A stretch of DNA of 64,000 nucleotides. Origin: Motiliproteus sp. SC1-56. GTDB taxonomy: Bacteria; Pseudomonadota; Gammaproteobacteria; Pseudomonadales; Balneatricaceae. The position numbers and the translations under genes were made by a program. The notes under the pieces were generated by a model, which worked only from the letters and a program-made list of their open reading frames with translations, had not been told where the DNA came from and made no database searches. Numbering within the stretch: the first letter of the stretch is position 1; the number at the start of each line of letters is the position of its first letter. This document shows positions 30,345 to 38,925 of the stretch, in pieces. The stretch lies in NCBI RefSeq assembly GCF_017309075.1, contig NZ_JAEMGS010000011.1, positions 84,624-148,623 of the forward strand, in the 5' to 3' direction.

Positions 30345-30953
30345 ATGATAAAACTGACTCAACGGCAGACCGAGGTACTCGATTGCATCCGGCACTATAT
30401 AGAAAGCACCGGATATCCGCCAACCCGGGCAGATATTGCGCGGGAGCTGGGGTTTCGCTCCGCCAACGCCGCCGAAGAGCACCTCAAGGCCCTTGCCCGC
30501 AAGGGCGCCATCGAGATTATTCCCGGCACCTCCCGGGGGATTCGCATACCCGACATGGAAGAACCCAGCCAGGGGCTTCCGATCATTGGGCGCGTCGCCG
30601 CCGGCAGCCCCGTCCTGGCCCAAGAGCACATCGACAACTACTGCAACCTCGCCCCCGACTTCTTCTCCCCCAAAGCGGACTATTTCCTGCGTGTTCAGGG
30701 ACTAAGCATGATTGACGCAGGAATTTTCGACGGCGACCTGCTGGCGGTCCACCAAACCCGCGAAGCCCGCAACGGCCAGATCGTCGTCGCACGCATCGAG
30801 GACGAGGTGACCGTGAAACGCTTTCAAAAGGACCGAAACAAGGTCCTGCTGATAGCCGAAAACCCCGACTTCTCACCGATCGAAATCGATCTCGAACAGC
30901 AAGCACTGGTCATCGAAGGACTGGCCGTGGGCGTGCTGAGACAAGGGAGTTGA
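30345..30953 (+). CDS. lexA: SOS response repressor LexA
   Basis: LexA represses DNA-damage genes and self-cleaves when RecA filaments form. All key residues are present over 202 residues: winged-helix domain ([32 protein letters not shown]), the cleavage site Ala86-Gly87 (RVAAGSP), nucleophile Ser121 ([10 protein letters not shown]) and general base Lys158 (EVTVKRF). These are all shifted by two from E. coli numbering. Two LexA boxes lie upstream. The stop overlaps the sulA start, as in the Pseudomonas lexA-sulA operon. Confidence 0.98.
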   Translation: MIKLTQRQTEVLDCIRHYIESTGYPPTRADIARELGFRSANAAEEHLKALARKGAIEIIPGTSRGIRIPDMEEPSQGLPIIGRVAAGSPVLAQEHIDNYCNLAPDFFSPKADYFLRVQGLSMIDAGIFDGDLLAVHQTREARNGQIVVARIEDEVTVKRFQKDRNKVLLIAENPDFSPIEIDLEQQALVIEGLAVGVLRQGS

Positions 30954-31399
30954 TGGATATGCAACTAGAACTGATTCGGAGCGAACAGCCCCACCGCACG
31001 ACAGCGCGCCCGCGCCGCCAGGGAACAGGCCTGGGTTTTGGAATGGGAGGCAAACTCACCGAAATCATCCTGGCCGATGAAGATGAGTACAACTTCCAGC
31101 TGCTGATGCCTTTACTGGCCCAGCTGAGCCGCGACGACCGCTGGTTCGCCTGGATTGCACCACCGCTGAAACTACCCAAAGCCTGGCTGCTGCAGGCAGG
31201 GATCGACATCAACAAAATCATACTGCTCCAGCCCAGCGGCAGCCACAGCGCCCTTAAACTGGCCCGGCGCGCGCTGGAAACCGGCACCTGCCATGCGGTG
31301 ATCAGTTGGCCCGGCGATCTCCGCCAACAAGACCGCGAGGAGCTGGAAGCGGCCGCACGGCACGGCCAGAGCCATGCCATTCTGGTGCGCCCCCGCTAG
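30953..31399 (+). CDS. sulA: SulA-family SOS cell division inhibitor
   Basis: SulA binds FtsZ and stops septation during DNA damage. The start is ATG 30953, overlapping the lexA stop (TGATG), with AAGGGAG upstream. The 148-residue protein has the family core: LTEIILADEDEYNFQLLMPL, RDDRWFAWIAPPLKLPKAWL and the following GIDINKIILLQPSG, then ALETGTCHAVISWP. It resembles the RecA-like fold of Pseudomonas SulA. Coupling to lexA implies SOS control without a promoter of its own. Confidence 0.92.
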   Translation: MDMQLELIRSEQPHRTTARPRRQGTGLGFGMGGKLTEIILADEDEYNFQLLMPLLAQLSRDDRWFAWIAPPLKLPKAWLLQAGIDINKIILLQPSGSHSALKLARRALETGTCHAVISWPGDLRQQDREELEAAARHGQSHAILVRPR

Positions 31400-31439
31400 G
31401 GGCGCGATCCAGTGACTTCAAGCCCGACGAACGTTTGCT

Positions 31440-31964
31440 TTACCACTCTTTCATCGAGGCGCGCAGCCGGTCTACCAGTTCGCGGAACCCATCCAGCCAC
31501 TGCTCAAGCTGCTCAATAACAGCCCCCTCCTCATTGTGATCCGGATTGACCTGGATCACGTGAATTTCCGAGAGACTGGCGTGGGACGCACTTTGCGCCT
31601 GCACCCTATCCTCCGCCGACCAGCAAGCATTGTAGGCGCCCAACATTGCACTCAACCAGCCCTCTGCAGCGAGCAACTGCTTCAGCTCGCGCACCTCGGG
31701 GGTTTCCACTCCTTGAGCGCTGAGTGCAACTTCCAGCTGCTCCAGCGAATCGATACTGGCCGGCTCGGCACGGTAAACTTCAGCGATTTCACGCAGCAGG
31801 CTGCCGTAGGCGCAGGCCAGATGAAACAGTACCGACTCGTTGAACGACTCCACGAGCGCGTGCTTGCTCCAACCCACGCTTTCACGGGCTCCTTTGAGCT
31901 GATCCAGGTGCAAGCGGGCAAAATTGAGTTTCTGGTTAGTGCGGGAAATATACACGCTGGACAT
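31440..31964 (-). CDS. DUF6586 family protein of unknown function
   Basis: This protein has 174 residues from ATG 31964 (AGGAG upstream; an in-frame TTG just before it is unlikely). It is helical and soluble, with no signal or membrane segment. Recognisable stretches are YISRTNQKLNFARLHLDQL at the N-terminus and ALVESFNESVLFHLACAYGS in the middle. It lies between sulA and topA, the same place this family occupies in Pseudomonas, which supports the family call. Function is not known. Confidence 0.82.
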   Translation of the reverse strand: MSSVYISRTNQKLNFARLHLDQLKGARESVGWSKHALVESFNESVLFHLACAYGSLLREIAEVYRAEPASIDSLEQLEVALSAQGVETPEVRELKQLLAAEGWLSAMLGAYNACWSAEDRVQAQSASHASLSEIHVIQVNPDHNEEGAVIEQLEQWLDGFRELVDRLRASMKEW

Positions 31965-32004
31965 CAATAACTCCTGTCATTCAAATGCAGTCCGGCTCTG
32001 GCGG

Positions 32005-34674
32005 CTACTTTTTAGCGGCTGATTTAGCTTTCGGCTTGGCCTTGGTTTTTTTCGTAGTCTCTTCCACCCAGCGCCCGTCCTGGTAGAAAGCCCGCCAACC
32101 GGTCGCCTTCTTATCCACTTCAGACATCACGTACTGCTCTTTGGTTTTGCGGCTGAAGCGGATAACCGCCGGGTTCCCCTCCGGGTCTTGCTGCGGTGCC
32201 TCAAGGAGGAAGTGGTACTTGGGATCAATTTCGTCCCGGTGCGGCACCAACTCGCTCACCAAGGGCGCGCGGGTCTCGCGGTTTTTGGGAAACTGGCTGG
32301 CGGCCAGAAACAGCCCCGATGCCCCGTCGCGCAGAACATACTGGTCGTCCACCTTCTCGCAGGACAGTTCCGGCATGGGCACGGGATCCATTTTCGGAGG
32401 CGCGACGTCACCGTTTCGCAGCAGCTTGCGGGTGTTTTTACAACCATCGGCGGTGCAACCAAAATACTTCCCAAAGCGGCCGGTCTTGAGCTGCATATCC
32501 GCGCCGCACTTGTCGCATTCGATCACCGGGCCCTCATAGCCCTTGATTTTGAACTGCCCCTGCTCCACTTCGTAACCGGGACAGGCGGGGTTGTTGCCAC
32601 ACACGTGCAACTTACGCGCCTCATCAACGAGATAGCTATCCATGGCCGTGCTGCAAAGCTTACAGCGGTGCTTCTTACGCAGCAGCCGAGATTCAGCTTC
32701 GTCATCGGCATCAGCGCTGATCACTTCATCCCCGTGCACCAAGTTAAGGGTGCCTTTGCAGCGCTCTTTCGGCGGCAGTGCGTACCCCGAACATCCGAGG
32801 AATACACCGGTACTGCCGGTTCGAATCATCATCGGGCGATTGCAGTTCGGGCAGGGAATATCGGTCTCGGTGGGAGAGTTTGGACGCATCCCCTGCTCTG
32901 GGTCCTCCGCGCTCTCCAGCTTCTTCTGAAAATCCGCGTAAAAACGGTCCAGCAGGGCTTTCCACTCCTGCTTGGCGTTTGCCACGTCATCGAGGGCCTC
33001 TTCCATTTTGGCGGTAAAGCCAAAGTCCATCAGGTCCTCAAAGCTTTCCAATAGCCGGTCAGTGACGATGTCACCGATTTTCTCGGCATAGAAACGCTTG
33101 TTCTCAAGCTTCGCGTAGCCACGGTCCTGAATGGTGGAAATGATGGCGGCATAGGTGGAGGGGCGACCAATGCCCCTCTTTTCCAGTTCTTTTACCAACG
33201 CTGCCTCAGAATAACGCGGGGCCGGCTTGGTAAAGTGCTGGCTGGGATCGAGCCCTTTCAGAATCAGTTTCTCCCCAGGCTCCAGCTCGGGAAGAATGAC
33301 GTCTTCCTCCTTTTTCCCGGCCGGGGGCTGCACCTTCAGGAAGCCGTCAAAGCGCAGGATTCTCCCCCGCGTTCTCAACTCGAAATCGCCGCAGCGAACC
33401 TGAATGCGGGTACTGGTAAACTCGGCTGCCGGCATTTGGCAGGCAACGAACTGGCGCCAGATCAACTCATACAGTCGCTGCGCATCGCGTTCCATGTCCG
33501 TGAGATTGGCAGCACGCACCTCCACATTGGAGGGTCGGATTGCCTCGTGGGCCTCTTGAGCGCCTTCCTTGCTGGAATAGGTTATGGGCGCGTCCGGCAG
33601 GTACTTTTCGCCAAACTGCTGCGCGATGAACGCCCGGCAACCCTCGACCGCTTCGCGACTGAGGTTGGTGGAGTCGGTACGCATGTAAGTGATGTGACCG
33701 GCCTCGTAAAGGCGCTGGGCCAGCATCATGGTCTTTTTCACCCCGAAGCCAAGGCGGGTGCTCGCCGCCTGTTGCAGGGTGGACGTGATATAAGGCGCGC
33801 CAGGCCGGCTCTGGGTCGGCTTGTCCTCGCGCTTTGCCACCTCGTAGCTACCGGAGTGAAGGGCGTCGAGGGCCTTTTCGGTCTGTTGCTTGCTGGTGGG
33901 ACGGAACGTTTTTCCGCCCTCCTTGGTGACTTCGAAGCGGACCTTGGCGCCCCGCTGCGTCATCAGGTCGGCATCCACCTCCCAGAACTCTTCGGGCACG
34001 AAGGCTCGAATTTCACGTTCGCGCTCGACGATCAGGCGCACGGCCACCGACTGCACACGGCCGGCGGACAACCCCCGCGCCACCTTGGACCACAACAACG
34101 GGGACACCATGTACCCCACCACCCGATCCAGGAAACGACGGGCCTGCTGCGCGTTGACCCGGTGCATGTCCAGCTCCGAGGGTGCCTCAAAGGCTTCGGT
34201 GATGGCGTTCTTGGTAATCTCGTTGAAGACCACCCGCTTGTAGCGCGCCTCATCGCCACCGATCGCCTCGCGCAGATGCCAGGCGATAGCCTCACCCTCG
34301 CGGTCCAAATCCGTCGCCAGATAGATGGCATCGGAACTCTTGGCCAGACGACGCAGCTCCTCAACGACCTTCTCCTTGCCCGGCAGGATCTCATAGTGCG
34401 CCTCCCAACCCGCGTCAGGATCCACCCCCATTCGGGCAATCAGCTGTTCGCGGGCCTTGCGTTGCTTGTGCAGCGCCCGCTGCTCCGGGTCGAGTTTGCG
34501 GGTTTCTGCGGCCGCTTTCGCTCGGGCCTTGGCGTCGACAGGCTTACGCGCGCCACTGGTGGGCAGGTCACGAATATGGCCCACACTGGATTTAACGACA
34601 AAGCCACTACCCAGGTATTTGTTGATGGTCTTGGCTTTGGCCGGCGACTCGACGATGACTAAGGATTTACCCAT
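32005..34674 (-). CDS. topA: DNA topoisomerase I
   Basis: TopA relaxes negative supercoils by nicking one strand through a tyrosine. The 889-residue protein has the Toprim domain ([34 protein letters not shown] with the acidic metal-binding residues) and the active-site tyrosine in [14 protein letters not shown] at about residue 330. Three C-terminal four-cysteine zinc fingers begin CPNC, CKLC and CDKC and run between about 615 and 760. A Lys/Ala-rich tail ([15 protein letters not shown]) ends the protein. Length and domain order match the gammaproteobacterial enzyme. Confidence 0.98.
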   Translation of the reverse strand: MGKSLVIVESPAKAKTINKYLGSGFVVKSSVGHIRDLPTSGARKPVDAKARAKAAAETRKLDPEQRALHKQRKAREQLIARMGVDPDAGWEAHYEILPGKEKVVEELRRLAKSSDAIYLATDLDREGEAIAWHLREAIGGDEARYKRVVFNEITKNAITEAFEAPSELDMHRVNAQQARRFLDRVVGYMVSPLLWSKVARGLSAGRVQSVAVRLIVEREREIRAFVPEEFWEVDADLMTQRGAKVRFEVTKEGGKTFRPTSKQQTEKALDALHSGSYEVAKREDKPTQSRPGAPYITSTLQQAASTRLGFGVKKTMMLAQRLYEAGHITYMRTDSTNLSREAVEGCRAFIAQQFGEKYLPDAPITYSSKEGAQEAHEAIRPSNVEVRAANLTDMERDAQRLYELIWRQFVACQMPAAEFTSTRIQVRCGDFELRTRGRILRFDGFLKVQPPAGKKEEDVILPELEPGEKLILKGLDPSQHFTKPAPRYSEAALVKELEKRGIGRPSTYAAIISTIQDRGYAKLENKRFYAEKIGDIVTDRLLESFEDLMDFGFTAKMEEALDDVANAKQEWKALLDRFYADFQKKLESAEDPEQGMRPNSPTETDIPCPNCNRPMMIRTGSTGVFLGCSGYALPPKERCKGTLNLVHGDEVISADADDEAESRLLRKKHRCKLCSTAMDSYLVDEARKLHVCGNNPACPGYEVEQGQFKIKGYEGPVIECDKCGADMQLKTGRFGKYFGCTADGCKNTRKLLRNGDVAPPKMDPVPMPELSCEKVDDQYVLRDGASGLFLAASQFPKNRETRAPLVSELVPHRDEIDPKYHFLLEAPQQDPEGNPAVIRFSRKTKEQYVMSEVDKKATGWRAFYQDGRWVEETTKKTKAKPKAKSAAKK

Positions 34675-34871
34675 AGAATAAAAAACTCGAATTAAGGCAT
34701 TGCAGAGATGGATGGCCTTGCGAGCGACATATATACGGACTCAATGAGCGAGGGTCAAGCGCACCACCCTTTACCACCTTCGCCAGCCACCTTCGGATTC
34801 TGGTCTGTATTCAGCGATTTGAGTACTATAGATGAGATTCCAACCCGTCCGGTTTAAGGGCTGCTTTTACC

Positions 34872-35609
34872 ATGGCCAACGCCAATACTCTGCTACTGAT
34901 CATCTGCCTTCTGGCCATCGTGTTGACCACCCTTGGCGTAAACTATTTTTTCCACCAGAAGGAGCAGGCGCGTCTGCAACGCCAGCGCCTCATGAAACAG
35001 TACCAGGGGGAGATCGAGCGGGTACTCGAAGCGCTGCAGGTACTGCAAGCCGCCTCAGCACCGGCGGCTATTCGTGAATTGCTGGAAGGCTACTCCACCG
35101 ATCTGATCAGCCAGCTAACGGCACTCACCCCCACGTCCGACCTGGCGCAACAGCTACAGGCTAAAAAGCGGGAAGGGGGCGGCCCCTCGGCACCCAACCT
35201 GAGCAGCGCCAACGGCATTCAACGCGCCCAGGCTGGACTTCGCAACGCGATCAAGATTCTCGGGCATCTGCAACAGCGCGGCAAACTCACGCCACCGGCA
35301 TTCGCTGAGTTCCGCAACGAGTTGCTTTGGCTCCATCACCGAATCGAGGCGGACGCCTACGTCGAACAGGGCAAACGTTTTGCGGCCAGCGGCAAAACCG
35401 CACTGGCGATGTCCCACTTCAAGCACGCCAAGGTAACCATCAGCAAAGTGCCGACGCGGGACCCTCGCAAGCAGGAAAAGATTTCCGAGATTAACAAGCT
35501 CAACGACGAAGTTAATCCGTTCAAGAAAAACAAAGCGCCGCAGCCCGCCGAAGAGCAGTCAAGCGACGTGCCCGAGGCAACCGCCCCGAATCAGCCGGTC
35601 TCGCCCTGA
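34872..35609 (+). CDS. Membrane-anchored coiled-coil protein of unknown function
   Basis: This is a 245-residue protein that I do not recognise. It has one N-terminal membrane segment (LLLIICLLAIVLTTLGVNYFF, about residues 6-26; 20 of these are hydrophobic), a basic Gln/Arg-rich helix (about 28-60), helical regions up to about 180, and a Pro/Ala/Glu-rich tail. Most of it would be cytoplasmic. It starts at ATG 34872 with AAGGG upstream, divergent from topA. Its 3' end overlaps the convergent DUF1653 gene by 19 bp. No catalytic motif is visible. Confidence 0.75.
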   Translation: MANANTLLLIICLLAIVLTTLGVNYFFHQKEQARLQRQRLMKQYQGEIERVLEALQVLQAASAPAAIRELLEGYSTDLISQLTALTPTSDLAQQLQAKKREGGGPSAPNLSSANGIQRAQAGLRNAIKILGHLQQRGKLTPPAFAEFRNELLWLHHRIEADAYVEQGKRFAASGKTALAMSHFKHAKVTISKVPTRDPRKQEKISEINKLNDEVNPFKKNKAPQPAEEQSSDVPEATAPNQPVSP

Positions 35610-35836
35610 CGCAGGAACCGGGGCGTGGCCCGCCCCTGCACCTCAACCGATTCCAGAAACATCGCCAAGGGGCGGACCCACAGCCCCTGCTCCCCGTAAC
35701 ACGGGCGGTAGACAACGAGCCACTCCTCGGTCTCTGAATGTCGCGCCACCCCAAGCACCCGGTACAGGCCACCCTTGTAGTGGCGATAGAGACCCGGCTC
35801 CGGTGCGGCCGGCGTTTGCAGCTCGCTGCCAGTCAC
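35591..35836 (-). CDS. DUF1653 domain protein
   Basis: This is a small soluble protein of 81 residues. The DUF1653 core is seen in GLYRHYKGGLYRVLGVARHS, then EWLVVYRPCYGEQGLWVRPL and the aromatic-acidic tail MFLESVEVQG. Function is unknown. A DUF1653 gene near topA is also found in Pseudomonas. Its start overlaps the stop of the upstream gene by 4 bp, and its end overlaps the convergent coiled-coil gene. Confidence 0.85.
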   Translation of the reverse strand: MTGSELQTPAAPEPGLYRHYKGGLYRVLGVARHSETEEWLVVYRPCYGEQGLWVRPLAMFLESVEVQGRATPRFLRQGETG

Positions 35837-36339
35837 AGGTTGGCCTCCAACATTTTTTCCAGATTTTCAAAGACCAGGTCGACCGTATCCAGGTCACCAT
35901 GTTCGTTCCAGTAAACCCCGGCAGAGACCGGTGTCGACTCGAGCGCGTAGACATCCGCAGGCAGAATCTCGATCAGCCCCGCGATCAGGGCCAGTTGCTC
36001 CGAAGTCAGCTGCCCTTCTCCTCGCCCCCAGCTCCACCCCTCCGGCAGTCCTGTATTGGCGTGGCTCCGCACCTTGAAAATCTGCCACGGCACGGGCGCC
36101 TGGCGCCCGCGACGCCGGTCCTGGGTTCTGGCTAGCCGATAAGCCGTACAGTCGCGTTCGTCGGCCACCGCCTCCCCGAGAGCACGGGGAAACAGCAACC
36201 TGGAAATTTGCACCTGAATCCCGAGGCGCATCGCCTTTTGCCGCAACAAAGCCTGAGCCCGTTGCCGCGGCGACGGCATCATCCACATCATAGAACCAAC
36301 GATGGCCAACAATATCAGTACGATAAAGACCCAGTTCAT
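35833..36339 (-). CDS. Membrane-anchored protein of unknown function
   Basis: This has 168 residues from ATG 36339 (GGGAG upstream, preferred over a start four codons earlier). One N-terminal membrane segment (WVFIVLILLAIVGSMMWMM) is followed by a basic stretch and a globular domain that includes RLARTQDRRRGRQAPVPWQI and a Glu/Asp-rich end. I do not recognise the family. It overlaps DUF1653 by 4 bp, so the two are probably expressed together. Confidence 0.75.
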   Translation of the reverse strand: MNWVFIVLILLAIVGSMMWMMPSPRQRAQALLRQKAMRLGIQVQISRLLFPRALGEAVADERDCTAYRLARTQDRRRGRQAPVPWQIFKVRSHANTGLPEGWSWGRGEGQLTSEQLALIAGLIEILPADVYALESTPVSAGVYWNEHGDLDTVDLVFENLEKMLEANL

Positions 36340-36428
36340 CCGATCTCCCAAGCATTAACCACGCCCCTAGGGCGGAATTGCGCGGCCTATGTTAAGTTAT
36401 TTATTAAGCAAATACAGAGGGAACGACC

Positions 36429-36863
36429 ATGAGTTATCAACGGGTGCTAATGGCAATCGACCTGACAGAAGAGTCAAGCCAGGTGGCCGACCGCGCCGTC
36501 GCATTATGCCGGGCAACGAACGCCCAACTCAGCCTGATTCATGTCATCGAGCCGCTAAGCTTCGCTTACGGCGGCGATGTTCCCATGGACCTCTCCACCA
36601 TCCAGGAGCAGCTTGACCAGCACGCTCAGGAGCGTCTGACCGAGTTTGCCGCGGGTCTCGGAATCCCGGTGCAGCAACAATACGTGCTTACCGGCCACAC
36701 CGAAAGCGAGATCCACCGCATCGCCAAACAGGACGACATCGACCTGGTAATCGTTGGAAGTCACGGCCGTCACGGCCTGGCCCTGCTGCTCGGCTCAACC
36801 GCCAACGGTGTACTCCACGGGGCCTCCTGTGACGTGCTGGCGGTGCGGGTGCACAGCGAGTGA
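36429..36863 (+). CDS. Universal stress protein, UspA type
   Basis: This is a 144-residue single-domain Usp. The N-terminus YQRVLMAIDLTEESSQVADR has the conserved aspartate after the first strand. The glycine-rich loop VGSHGRHGLALLLGSTANGV near the C-terminus is followed by SCDVLAVR. Such proteins help survival during starvation or oxidative stress. GAGGGAACG lies before the ATG. It occupies the same place relative to topA and uup as a Usp gene in Pseudomonas. Confidence 0.93.
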   Translation: MSYQRVLMAIDLTEESSQVADRAVALCRATNAQLSLIHVIEPLSFAYGGDVPMDLSTIQEQLDQHAQERLTEFAAGLGIPVQQQYVLTGHTESEIHRIAKQDDIDLVIVGSHGRHGLALLLGSTANGVLHGASCDVLAVRVHSE

Positions 36864-36884
36864 GGAGCGCCTAACCCCCTTGCT

Positions 36885-38798
36885 CTAGCCGCCTTCCTGT
36901 AAGGCCTCGAGCTCGACCCAGCGTTCCATCGCGGCCTCCAGGGCCGCCTCGCTGGCCTGCAGCGCTTCCAGCCGGGCCGCCACCTGGGCGTGATCCTGCT
37001 GGTAGAAATCCGCAGCCGCGGTCTCTTCCTGCAGCGCCGCCACCTCCGCCTCCAGCGTCTCGAGGCGTGCGGGAAGCCCGTCGAGTTCGCGCTGCAGTTT
37101 GTAGCTGAGCTTGCGGGATGTCGGCTTATCCCTCACCGGGCTTGCCGGCTGCGCGGCCTTGACGGCGGCTGGCGGGCTCTTCTCATCCAGGGGCGCGATG
37201 GACGCCTGCAGTTCACCCCCCTGTCGCAGCCAATCTTCAAAGCCGCCCACGTACTCCCCGATCCGGCCGCCACCCTCAAACACCAGAGTGCTGGTCACCA
37301 CGTTATCGATGAAGGCCCGGTCGTGACTCACCAGCAGCAGGGTGCCCTCGAACTCGCAGAGTATCTCCTCCAGCAGCTCAAGGGTTTCCAGGTCCAAGTC
37401 GTTGGTCGGCTCATCCATTACCAGCAGATTCGCCGGCTTGCTGAAGAGCCGGGCCAGGAGCAGGCGACTACGCTCTCCCCCGGAGAGCGAGCTCACTTTC
37501 GCCCGCGCCCGGGCCGGGGCAAAGAGAAAGTCCTCCAGGTAGCTGATCACGTGCCGTTGCTTACCGTTGAGACTGATAAACTCGCGTCCTTCGGAGATGT
37601 TGTCGATCACCGTCTTGTCGGGGTCCAGCTGCTCCCGGAGCTGGTCAAAGTAAGCCACCTCCAGCCCAGTACCCAATTCCACCTTGCCCTCGTCGGGCGC
37701 CAGGCGCCCGAGCAACAGCTTCAGCAGGGTACTTTTACCGGCGCCGTTGGGTCCCAGCAGCCCGATGCGGTCGCCTCGCAGGATGCGGGTGCTGAACTCC
37801 TTCACCAACGCATCCCGCCCATGGGAAAAGCTGATACCCTCGGCCTCCACCACCAGTTTTCCGGAGCGCTTAGCCTGCTCGAGGTTGAAGCTGGCCTTAC
37901 CCTGCTGCTCCCGGCGCTCCTGGCGCTCTTCGCGCATGGCCTTAAGGGCCCTCACCCGCCCTTCGTTACGGGTGCGCCGGGCCTTGATACCCTGGCGGAT
38001 CCAGACTTCTTCCGCGGCCAGCTGTTTGTCAAACAGAGCGTTGCGCCGCTCCTCTTCCGCCAACACCCGCTCCCGGTAATCCAGGAAGCTCGCGTAATCC
38101 CCCTCCCAACTCAACAGTCTGCCCCGGTCCAGCTCCACGATGCGGTTGGCCAGCCGCTGCAAAAAAGCACGGTCGTGGGTCACGAACAGCAGGGTTCCGG
38201 AAAACTCCAGCAGCTGCTCTTCCAGCCAGCGGATGGTGGGCAGGTCGAGGTGGTTGGTGGGCTCATCCAGAATCAGAATGTCAGGTTCACCGATCAGCGC
38301 CCGCCCCAGGGCCACCCGGCGGCGCCAGCCGCCGGACAGGGCCCGCATCGGCTTCTCGGCAGGCAATCGCAGGCGGCTGAGGACGCGCTCGACCCGCTGT
38401 TCCAGATGCCAACCGTCCACGGCCTCGATGCGCTGCTGCAGGCTTTCCAGTTTTTTCAGCGCCTGGGGATCGCTGGCGCAGCCGGCCAGCGCGTCGTATT
38501 CGGCCAGAAGAGCCTGGACATCAGCCAGCCCCCCCGCCACCACCTCAGCAACGCTTTGTTCATCGGCGTGGGGCAGTTCCTGTTCCAGCACGCCAACGCG
38601 CAGGTGGGGCCGGCGCCAGGCCTGGCCACTGTCAAGCGGGGACGCGCCGCTGACCACTTTTAAAAGCGACGATTTTCCCGCGCCGTTACGGCCGATCAGG
38701 GCAATGCGCTCGCCGGGCTGCACGGTCCAGTCCACGTGGTCAAGCAGGGGATGATCGCCAAACGCCAGGCAGGCTTGATCCAATCGAAAAAGCGCCAT
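36885..38798 (-). CDS. uup: ABC-F family ATPase, Uup-like
   Basis: This is a soluble tandem ABC protein without membrane domains; ABC-F proteins act on the ribosome, and Uup also binds branched DNA. I start it at ATG 38798 (GGGAG 6 bases before); a GTG two codons earlier is possible. Product 637 residues. Two Walker A motifs (LIGRNGAGKSSLLK, LLGPNGAGKSTLLK), two signature motifs (ALSGGWRRRVAL, SLSGGERSRLLL), two Walker B motifs (ILDEPTNHLD, VMDEPTNDLD), and a C-terminal coiled coil (about 555-630) typical of Uup. Confidence 0.93.
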   Translation of the reverse strand: MALFRLDQACLAFGDHPLLDHVDWTVQPGERIALIGRNGAGKSSLLKVVSGASPLDSGQAWRRPHLRVGVLEQELPHADEQSVAEVVAGGLADVQALLAEYDALAGCASDPQALKKLESLQQRIEAVDGWHLEQRVERVLSRLRLPAEKPMRALSGGWRRRVALGRALIGEPDILILDEPTNHLDLPTIRWLEEQLLEFSGTLLFVTHDRAFLQRLANRIVELDRGRLLSWEGDYASFLDYRERVLAEEERRNALFDKQLAAEEVWIRQGIKARRTRNEGRVRALKAMREERQERREQQGKASFNLEQAKRSGKLVVEAEGISFSHGRDALVKEFSTRILRGDRIGLLGPNGAGKSTLLKLLLGRLAPDEGKVELGTGLEVAYFDQLREQLDPDKTVIDNISEGREFISLNGKQRHVISYLEDFLFAPARARAKVSSLSGGERSRLLLARLFSKPANLLVMDEPTNDLDLETLELLEEILCEFEGTLLLVSHDRAFIDNVVTSTLVFEGGGRIGEYVGGFEDWLRQGGELQASIAPLDEKSPPAAVKAAQPASPVRDKPTSRKLSYKLQRELDGLPARLETLEAEVAALQEETAAADFYQQDHAQVAARLEALQASEAALEAAMERWVELEALQEGG

Positions 38799-38925
38799 CA
38801 GCACTCCCTAGTTCCGGTAGAAAATTGGCTATTCTATCTTGAAATTGAACCTGGGTAGAGCGACGTAGACAAAGGCTGCAGTCATCCGGTAGTTTTCCAA
38901 CCAGCACCCGTTTCCCGGAGGTCCC

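Noticed and set aside
31387..31405. Hairpin GCGCCCC/GGGGCGC at the sulA stop as a terminator
   Set aside because: There is no T-run on either strand, and it overlaps the stop codon; too weak to call.
33235..34662. Open frame (475 codons) antisense to topA
   Set aside because: It lies wholly within topA, which has all its motifs; no ribosome-binding site or domain.
36990..38663. Very long open frame on the plus strand opposite uup (557 codons)
   Set aside because: It mirrors the GC-rich third-position pattern of the ABC-F gene, has no recognisable domain and lies fully inside a well-identified gene.
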